A program made the position numbers and the translations under genes. 64,000 nt of DNA from Diabrotica undecimpunctata (taxonomy: Eukaryota > Arthropoda > Insecta > Coleoptera > Chrysomelidae). Below are positions 56,146 through 64,000 of this stretch, piece by piece. The notes under the pieces were generated by a model that was not told the origin of the DNA, did not search any database, and was given only the letters and a program-made list of their open reading frames with translations. Within the stretch, counting starts at the first letter, position 1, and each line of letters starts with the position of its first letter. The stretch covers positions 16,146,741 to 16,210,740 of the forward strand of contig NC_092805.1 of assembly GCF_040954645.1 (NCBI RefSeq). Reading direction: 5' to 3'.

Positions 56146-57999
56146 TTGGATGAAATATAATTTTTTTTAATTTTCTTCATGAAATATAATAATAATTTCC
56201 CCCGTATTTACCTTTTTTCGTCCCTATAAATATTCTCTTCCAACTATTACAACTAGTAATAACGACAACAAAGGAAAAATATCTTATAAACAAGCTAAGT
56301 TTATTAAAAACCTATAAGTTTTACTTACTAATAAATACCAAAGGAATTTATCTTTCACTAATATTCCTTACAAAGTTACAGATTAATAAAAAATAAAAAA
56401 AGTGAATGCCGACCCTGAAACATTGATGCCAAGTCTGGTCCCGAACACGACTTCAAGTTATGTTTCACTTCCAGAAGGTGCTTTATTATTATTTCTTGTG
56501 GAAAATGTATTTTATAAATGGTGTATCGTAAATAAAGCAGAGTTAATACCAAGTTCGAGTTACAACTGAAGAAATATTGTAGTTTTGGTTTGAGAATTCT
56601 GCAAAGGAACTAGTTTTGTACGTAAAATATTGGCTGACATCTTCAATGCCTACTGGATGTTCAAAAGCTTTGTGCCTTATAAAGTGATTTTAAATTGACT
56701 GATTTAAAAAATGGGTTTTTCTAAACGTGTTTAAGTTAGATGACACTTTTATGTAATTTTTAAGATAGTTTCTATAGTTTTTAAAAGCGTTAAGAGTAAT
56801 TGGTATCTTAGATTTCTCGTATCTCTTCTTGTCTTGTTTCTTCTTTCGAAGATTTATCAGAATGAATTTCACTTTATTTGACTTTTAAGAAGTTGATTTT
56901 TTGCTTCTATTTACAGAACAGAAACGCCGCATAAGTATTAAATTACATAGACACAACAATATTTCGTCTGCGTACTATTTCGCATGTGCTTAAATTTTAT
57001 TATGTAGCATGTCATTGCTTTTCAGTCACGTTCCTAGATATTTACACTTTTGAATTTTCCAATATTTTTTGTTACAAGGTGTGAATCATTGGAAACTTTT
57101 AACAACGCTATAAAGTTCACTTTGTTCAAGCTCATACACTACAGTTAGCGTGATGGATACTTTTTATGTGAATAGCGTTCATCAGACTTTCAATTCCATT
57201 CATGTTTCTTAAACAAATAATTTCTATGTCATATGTCATGGTCTTCAAATAAATACCAAAAATTATGTTCAGTTATCGCTACGTCATGCGCACTGAGCAC
57301 AAAGTTCGGTGACATACGGCGCAGTATCAGAATGTTCTAGTAAGTACACTGTCCCCGAGATAAACAAGGCTTCAATACGAGCATTGTAATATTAAAGGAA
57401 TTGTTCAAAAACAATTTTAAAGCAAGTAAAGTGCCAGGTGAAGAGTTAACTGAATCAGTTATATGCATCATTCAGGAAAGACTCAGTACGTTTATTGATT
57501 TAGAAACACTTTATACTTACAGTAAAATAAATCACATAAGCATTCAATTTGGATGTATGACATAAGGAGTATACAGTGATCTCAAGGATAAAGAAAAAAA
57601 ACAATAGAAATACAATGAAGATAAATTATCCTTTAAAATGGTAACGACTTAACGAGAACCATCATCATCATAATCATAGCCTTGCAATCTCACGGGATTA
57701 TGGTCCACGTCTGAGCCTGTATTTTTTTAGGTGCATTATTCCCCTTTGGTCATTACAATTTGCTATGTGTTTTTGCGGCTAAAGTGATTTGCTTTCATTT
57801 TTTTCGATTCCTGTATTGAGCTTGGTAATCTATAACCTTCGTGGCTCATACGTCGTCTTCCAAGTCATCTATCCTTTTCACGTCTCTATTAATTTCTTTT
57901 TCAAGGGTGAACTATAGATGTATTGTCGGAATAAAAGGTTGTTCCTAACTTCGTCCAATAAATCCCAGTAAGCTTGGATTTGCGGTTTACCTAATTTGC
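56146..57999. other. non-coding stretch
   Basis: A doubtful RT-like scrap at 57380-57560 is listed under rejected items. Nothing else supported. Confidence 0.3.
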
Positions 58000-59250
58000 T
58001 ATCGAAGGGAAGTCTGCTGACTTTCCAGGGGACTCGTTGAGTCCTCTTTGGTTCTGTTTAGCGATTAATCCACTCTCAGCTACTGAACTCCATCGACTCA
58101 GATTTTAGCATCAAAAACAACAATACTGTTGTGGCGAAGCTTAATCATCTGTTGTATATGGATGATTTGGAATTAATGGATTCCACTTGAAATCACTTAG
58201 ATCTTAGGCTACTCATTTGGTATTATAAAGTGGTCAAAAACGGATATAGAGGGTCTTCAGCGGAAAGTAAGAACGTAGATAGAACCACATTACCGCGGTA
58301 TCAAGGGGGAGGACTTATGGACATAGGTGAGCAACTGGATAAACAAGTTGCTAATTTTTCAGATACAGGCTGAGACATCTACTTTACATCGAGCAATTTG
58401 CGCAGTTGATGATAAAACGCCTCTTAAACTGAGGGAACAAGAAATGCGCATAAACCAACTGACTAAGCAAGAAAAAATGCGCACCTGGATGAGTAAACCT
58501 CTGCATAGGCGACATCGCAATGAGATCAGCCAAGAATATGTCGACAATACAGCGCCGAACTATTGGTATCAGGAAAGATGTTTCCCGAGACTGAGGGTTT
58601 CCTACTTGCCATTCAGGATCGGGTTATTTCAACTAAAAATTATCTGAAATATGTTGTTAAAGATCTTCAAGTCCAAAATGACAAATGCTGATATGGATAC
58701 CAAGCCCAAGAAACCATCTAACATCTTACCGGTGGCTGCCAGGCATTTGTCGGTACTGATTATAAAGAACGCCATGACTCAGTAGGAAAGATTATTCACC
58801 AAGAACTAGCTGATAAACTGGGACTTCTCCAAATCGACCATCTTCCTTATTATCAATACGTCCCTGACAGAATACTTGAAAATGACAACTACAAGCTATA
58901 CTGGGACCGCACTGTGCTCACAGAACAACTAGTGGCACATAATAGACCGGATCTCATACTAGTTAATAAACTTACTAGGCAAACAAGACTTATTGAAGTG
59001 GCGATACCCAACACCAATAAAATACGTGTTAAATACAACAAAAAGATCGCCAAGTACAGAGATCTAGAAATACAAATCGATGAGATAATGGAGAATGGAA
59101 AGTACCCAGACAGTAGGTACCTATTATTCTATCTACTACTGGTGTTTTGCCAAAAACCTCCTAGAAAACATAAAACAGCTGGGTCTAAATGAACATCTTT
59201 ATAAGGCCATGCCGAAAGCTGGCCATACCAAGTCACCTACGTCTCGATAA
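58000..59250 (+). pseudogene. R2/R4-type LINE: RT end, Zn motif and restriction-like endonuclease
   Basis: PGDSLSPLWFCLAINPLS (RT motif B), LNHLLYMDDLELM (active site YMDD, 58150), then DIEGLQRKVRT, RTTLPRYQGGGLMDIGEQLD (shifted), HRAICAVDDKTPLKLREQEM, HLTGGCQAF, ERHDSVGKIIHQELADKLGL, YYQYVPDRILENDNYKLYWD, NRPDLILVNKLTRQTRLIEV (PD...E endonuclease core), AIPN, KYNKKIAKYRDLEIQIDEIM and LLENIKQLGLNEHLYKAM. The GGC...RHD pattern, PD-(x)-D/E-x-A and KY.DL.I.I order are those of RLE-bearing elements (R2, R4/Dong). Stops and frameshifts; upstream RT missing. Confidence 0.78.
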
Positions 59251-59254
59251 CACG

Positions 59255-60970
59255 GAAAGAGCCCCACCAGAGGTCAATCCTTTTGATACCGTGTAACGTA
59301 ATATTTTCCTACCACATAGAGTATAATTATGGGGGTTGAAAGTTGGGGACAGAAACTACTGGGGGTGGAGATAGGACAAGCAAAATAAACGAAACTGTCC
59401 GAACGGCACTCGGGGTTTGTTTGGAGAGCTGGGTCGTGGATGAGTCAAATGGCAATAGGGTTGGATTGGGGCAACTACAAAAATGAAACAAAAGGGTACT
59501 GGCATGAATCTCCTGGAACAAATGAACAAACAAAACAGACAAAAGGAAAGACCTCTAGCAAGAAACATTTATAATGTTTTTTAACGGACTCTCCTTTTTC
59601 GGCGTTTCTTAAACGTCATTTTATGTTTATATATGGATTAAATAAACTAAAACTGTAGAGATGAAATCGTATACAATATTTTTAATTTACAATTAAAAAA
59701 TAAGGGTCATTCATTCATCGAGATAAAAAATATCCTATATCCTAAGTTGGAACAACAAATACACTTTCACAAAATTTTATTGCAATCGTTTCAGTGGTTT
59801 CGGATATTAGCGTGGACAAACACCGTGACACGAGTTTTTTATATAAAGATGTATATGTATATAGAATTGAATATAACTTCTTTTCTTTTTCTTTCCCTTC
59901 ATTTTCTACTTGACGTTCTCTTTCTAGCATCTGGATGTTCAACATGTAGGGGAATCCCATTTATACTGTAAACAGTATACACTGTTTTACTGAAAGGGGG
60001 CAAAGAACAATCGCAACTTCTCTTTTTGACAATTCAATGAACACTGTTCCTACAGAAAGCAAAATTATAAGGACCTATCGATGTGGGACGTCACTGAAAA
60101 CACATGTGTAGATTTTTGCGATTTTACGAATTTACCATTTTGTAAATCCCAAGCTCAAACCTAATAATCTCAATGCCATTTACATAACTCATTATAAACA
60201 ACACATGTCTGTTTCTCCGTCATATAATAACAAGCATTCCTAATTCAAAAATGGTATAATTGGTGAATAAAGTGATTAATTTAATAGAAAAACATATCTA
60301 TTAAAATGCTATCGACACTATTTAGTATATAATTATTGCAGACCCTGTTTAATTAAACACCGATTATGGACCAAATACGCGATTGGAATTTCTATGTTAG
60401 TGCTCATTTGCAAACTTTAAAGGTCCATTTTATTTCACGTTAATTACGTTTCATTTGCTAAATAAATTTATTTGAATACTTTGCTATTACATAAATTTTC
60501 ACTCGATGGAAACGAATAGCGTTTATACGCAATTAAGCGAGTTCAAAATTAATAAGTCTTATTTTACATTTTTAATTATGAAAAGGAATGACAGAATATT
60601 TATTTTCGTAATTAAAAATTCGCAAGTTATTATCATAATTTTACCACTTACTTAGAATGCTGGAGATAGGCTTTGGCTAGAGTTTATAGTATCTACCATT
60701 TCGAGCAGTTTTCAATATTTTAGACTTTGACATCAATTGAGGCCGTTCTCCAACCAGACAATTAGTGACAAAATCTTTACGAAAGATCAAAACAACGCTA
60801 ATTAATAAACACACTGATTTATTGAAACTATTAAGAACTACTGGAAGATGAAATTAACCTGCCAGTGTCTCTTAAAACAACGAAGCAATTAGAATTACAT
60901 TAGTTTAGTAGTGCCATACAGAAAGCTACACGGAGTAGTACAACTATCATTAATTATTATAAGATATCAA
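59255..60970. other. non-coding stretch
   Basis: G-rich segment 59330-59520 gives overlapping Pro/Ser-rich minus open frames without family resemblance. Remainder AT-rich and featureless. Confidence 0.3.
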
Positions 60971-60974
60971 AAGG

Positions 60975-61800
60975 ACCTAAAGAATATTCATCATTATCAT
61001 CATCAATCTTGTTTGTCCACTTTTGAAGATAAACTTGCTCTAGATATTTCCATATATCCCTGTTTTTCGCCTCCACTATCCAATTGGTCATAGTTCTTTT
61101 AAGGTCGGCAGTGCATCGTGTTTGGAATCTTCCCCGGCGTCCTTTGTCTATACGTGGTCTTCACTCAGCAATTTTTTTGTCCCTCAGTCGTCCTACATTC
61201 TTGAAGCATGTTTGTCTACGCATTTCCTCATTCCTTAATAGATTTTTTAAGTTAATCACTAGCAATTTACACTATGTTCGTCTTAAGTTTTTTGTTAGAG
61301 TTTTTTGTAGAGTTAAGGTTCCTGTTCACATGTAAGAACTAACAGAACACACCCATTGAAAGCCGTTTTTAAATGGATTGCAATATTTTTTTGTTTGGAA
61401 TATATCTCATTTTTCCTTACGCTGTTCATTCTAACCCCTTAATCTTATTGAATGGCCCAACATAATCTTTTCTATGGGCGATTTCTTAATTTCTATTAAA
61501 TCATTGAGGACCTGACTTCTAATCACATTGGTTTTTTATTGTTTATCCTCAAACTGATTTTCTTTGTAGTTGTGCTGTAGCTGTTGTAGCATAACCATGG
61601 TTTACCCTAAGTTATCTGCTATGAGAACAATTTCATCTGCATATCAGAGATCATTTAGTTTCTCTCCATCGATGTTAATTCCCTTTGAGCCAACTCTAAT
61701 AATTTAGATGTCTTCAGTACTATATTAAATAGATTGGGCGACAAAATATCTTCCTGTCGCGTCCCTTGCCAATTTTTATTTTGTCAATTATGCAATGCAT
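60975..61800 (-). pseudogene. BovB/RTE-like LINE, degenerate, (GAT)n tail
   Basis: Minus strand near 61770-61630: FNIVLKTS-like motif B end, SKGINIDGEKLNDL then YADEIVLIADNLG (active site, last D changed to E). Further down, RMRRQTCFKNVGRL and GRFQTRCTADLKRTM then WIVEAKNRDIWK, the GHVxRM...RRPGRPxTRWxDD...DRxxWR region. TGATGATGATAATGATGA at about 60985-61003 is the 3' tail. Many stops; endonuclease absent. Confidence 0.65.
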
Positions 61801-61984
61801 GTTAATAGTTGTACTTTCCTATATATGTCCTTCGTTTCTATAATTTTACCTTGCCTCGCTTATTTTTTTTATATTTCTCTGTATATCTTGGCATATCTTG
61901 TTTTGTGTACAGTTTTAATTTTTTTTTATTAACACACCGGCAGGGAGCGATTATTGTTAACACAATTTGATCATAACATCTGAT

Positions 61985-61986
<2 letters not shown>

Positions 61987-62057
<71 letters not shown>
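61987..62057. repeat. (TA)n microsatellite
   Basis: About 70 bp of TA, between the BovB-like and jockey remnants. Confidence 0.9.
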
Positions 62058-62060
<3 letters not shown>

Positions 62061-62164
62061 CTGTTCTAAAGTACGTTACTATAGCGGTATAAACTAAGAA
62101 CTCACTCAGTAATGTTTCTTAGGTACTAACAAACTAAGCCGCATAATGCTCTGCTTTTAAAACT

Positions 62165-62895
62165 GATCACATCACCAACTCAAAAGGCTTCCTCCTCTTG
62201 AGTCTTCTCGTATGGTTTGTATTATCGAGAAGCTGGATGGCCTCGATGTTCACGTGTTGGTGAAGTCTCTGTTCGTGACTATAAATTTGATTATAGTTTG
62301 GTTCACAGTTTCCATTCCTAGATCTCTGTAGATATCGCTGTTTTTGATGTACCAGGAAACATTTACAATATTCCCCAGCACTTTGTTTTTAAATATTTGT
62401 ATCAAAATAATATTGCTTTTATTGGTACAACTTTAGAGCTGAATACCATATGTCCATACTGGCTTAATAATAATCTGTTTATGCAAAATTAATTTATTAC
62501 ATACATATATACATTTTTGTTCATTTCGTTCTTTTTGATATGGACTTACCAGCGCAGTCCAGCATCTAGTGTAATACCTAAATATTCGATTTTGTTTCAT
62601 TTAATTTAATTCTCCATATCTTCCTCCAATCTGTCGCTTGGGTATATAAGATACAATACCGAGCCGAGTCACTTCCTTGTAACACTCCGGCTTTGATTTC
62701 TTTGAGATTTGAATATGCTTGTTTTATTCTAACTACTGTCTCTGTAATATATGATTTTAATAACAGTGATAATTGTTTTGGTAGTGTTAATTTCAATTTG
62801 TGCACAAGCACTGGTAAATGGTAGATCATACCTTTTTCTCTTCTATTGATTTTTCTATTACATATAAATCCAAATTGGTGGGTTGGTATCAATTT
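62165..62895 (-). pseudogene. jockey-clade LINE, internally deleted
   Basis: Minus strand: MIPTHQFGFICNRK (IIPxHQFGFRxxHST), LPKQLSLLLKSYITETVVRI, EIKAGVLQGSDSARYCILYT then QATDW (IxAGVPQGSVLGPLLYxLYT), then a deletion that removes the active-site motif, WRIKLNETKS, GITLDAGLRW, RLHQHVNIEAIQLLDN and TRRLKRRKPFELVM, the typical jockey C-terminus, ending at a stop at 62167-62169. About 100 bp of 3' UTR leads to the (TA)n tract. Confidence 0.75.
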
Positions 62896-62929
62896 ACTTT
62901 CCTCTATGATGTGATATCATGTGGCGGTT

Positions 62930-63560
62930 GCCTGATTTTAGAATAATAATCATTTCTGCTGCTTTCCACTACACTCTCTACAGTTTTAATGATCCTTCTA
63001 TTTTCCATTAACTTATTGTTTTGTCGATCACCCAATCTTTTTTCTTTTTCTGGCACTTTTTATTGAGTTCATCTTTACTTATTTGTGATATAATGTGTTT
63101 TATGTTCTTCTATTGTTTTATTTTTTTATGTTTTCTCTCTTCGCATTTACTTGCCAACAAAACATTTTTTGCTTTAGATACATTTTTAACTTCTCTGTTC
63201 GATCTTACGTATGTTCGTCTACGATCTGGGTCATTTGTGCAGACACTTGTGATCTTGCTGCATTAGCGATGTCATTTGTCCACCACAATGAAGTATCCTT
63301 TTTGTTCCTTTGGAGCATGCCAAGGGCTTCATAAGCCGCTTCATTGATTTTATTTATTACCTCTTGCTAGGTATTCTGGGCTGAGGAGTAGATCAGGTTT
63401 GTTAATTTTTGACTATTTTCAATTGTTACGAAAATTGTACCAGGGAGGAATAATGGAGTAGTTTTCCAGTTCTTTCTGTTAGTTCTTTTAAAATAGCGAC
63501 TATTTCCAGTATATCAAATGCTTTGTGGAAATCAATAAAATAAGGAACTAGGGTTATATT
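62930..63560 (-). pseudogene. RTE-like LINE scraps in unusual order
   Basis: Minus strand 63560-63490: TLVPYFIDFHKAFDILEIVA, RT motif A. Below it, 63390-63240: KINEAAYEALGMLQRNKK, SLWWTNDIANAARSQVSA, which in RTE proteins is the spacer upstream of the RT, then KCQKKKK near 63055. So the spacer lies 3' of the RT motif on the same strand, opposite to the normal order; two separate fragments or a rearrangement. Confidence 0.55.
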
Positions 63561-63564
63561 ATAT

Positions 63565-64000
63565 TTTATCGATTTTTCGACTAAACAAAAATACCCAATA
63601 TAGTTACATCAAACAAATTATTTAACTGTTACGACTTGCTAAGTAAAGAAACGATACCTAACTTAATTTGTAACTATGAAATCTGTCGGCCATATGTTTT
63701 ACCTTGCATATACGTGAACTACAGCTAGTTATTTTCATCATATCCTATTTACATTTTAACATATAATTCTTTTTTCCATAGCTAATGTTAAAGTGTTGCT
63801 ATAACAACTGTTTTGAGTAGATAAAGCAAGGGTAGATAAAGTGACACTTTAACAGCAAGAGTAGATAAAATGTTTTAACTTTTTTTTATTCAATAAAATT
63901 TACAAATTCAAACACATTAAGGATTAAAAACAACTGAAATTTTACAATTAACATTATTAGAAATATCTATTTTTGGAGCATTACAACTTGTACTCGTTTG
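63565..64000. other. non-coding stretch
   Basis: AGTAGATAAA-type motifs occur three times at 63817-63870, and GTTAAAGTGT (63785) has its complement ACACTTTAAC at 63842. No gene seen. Confidence 0.35.

Noticed and set aside
57380..57560. Possible RT fragment (FKASKVPGEEL ... FIDLETLYTYSKINH)
   Set aside because: Only loose resemblance to RT motifs 1 and A, with wrong spacing and nothing downstream.
59327..59568. Overlapping 70-codon minus frames
   Set aside because: They are shadows of a G-rich + strand segment, with no family match and no start context.
409..64000. CRISPR array, bacterial operon or prophage
   Set aside because: No spaced identical repeats or bacterial gene structure. All repeats seen are microsatellites, TIRs, MITEs or tandem duplications, and the elements are animal transposons.

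Overview
This is AT-rich eukaryotic intergenic or intronic DNA. It comes from an insect, and my best guess is a beetle with a large repeat-rich genome. The guess rests on the mix of elements: several RTE-like LINE families, jockey- and I-type LINEs, an R2/R4-type LINE, BEL/Pao, mariner/Tc1, piggyBac and hAT. There is no operon, no rRNA or tRNA that I can see, and no intact multi-exon host gene.

Two short segments do look like host exons: 5740-5807 and 38452-38529, both on the + strand. Each has a strong polypyrimidine-AG acceptor, a GTGAGT donor and exactly one open frame. The first ends and the second begins at codon boundaries, so they could be spliced to each other across a 32.6 kb intron. 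If that is right, most of the window is one or more large introns of an unidentified + strand gene, loaded with transposons.

Layout. 1-4.7 kb: a mariner relic split by an RTE insertion, then an IS630/Tc1-like relic split by another RTE fragment, then an RTE insertion bounded by an 11-bp target duplication. 5.7 kb: exon candidate. 6.06-7.75 kb: a TIR-bounded DNA transposon whose broken protein carries a CDGCGGQNKN motif. 8.6-13.2 kb: a Tc1-like relic, an RTE tail and an I-type LINE with RNase H. 14.6-16.5 kb: an RTE reading frame broken by one stop codon and ending in a (TA)n tract. 17.6-22.3 kb: a foldback MITE, RTE tails, (TA)n arrays and a 76-bp perfect palindrome. 23.4-26.5 kb: a BEL/Pao relic split by two LINE insertions. 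28.3-33.4 kb: an element-like region with a FLYWCH relic, then a piggyBac relic split by a Tc1-like element with clear TIRs and TA duplications. 34.4-36.6 and 43.8-46.0 kb: two near-identical copies of one hAT element. 37.8-38.1 kb: a solo LTR. 38.45 kb: exon candidate. 38.7-42.5 kb: LINE relics, a 305-bp tandem duplication and a deleted piggyBac. 46-53.6 kb: RTE and jockey-like LINEs. 58-59.3 kb: an R2/R4-type LINE. 61-63.6 kb: BovB-like, jockey and RTE remnants.

All transposon genes seen here carry stops, frameshifts, deletions or a lost catalytic residue, so none is likely to be autonomous. Family names were assigned by reading motifs by eye. RTE-A to RTE-E are labels local to this window.
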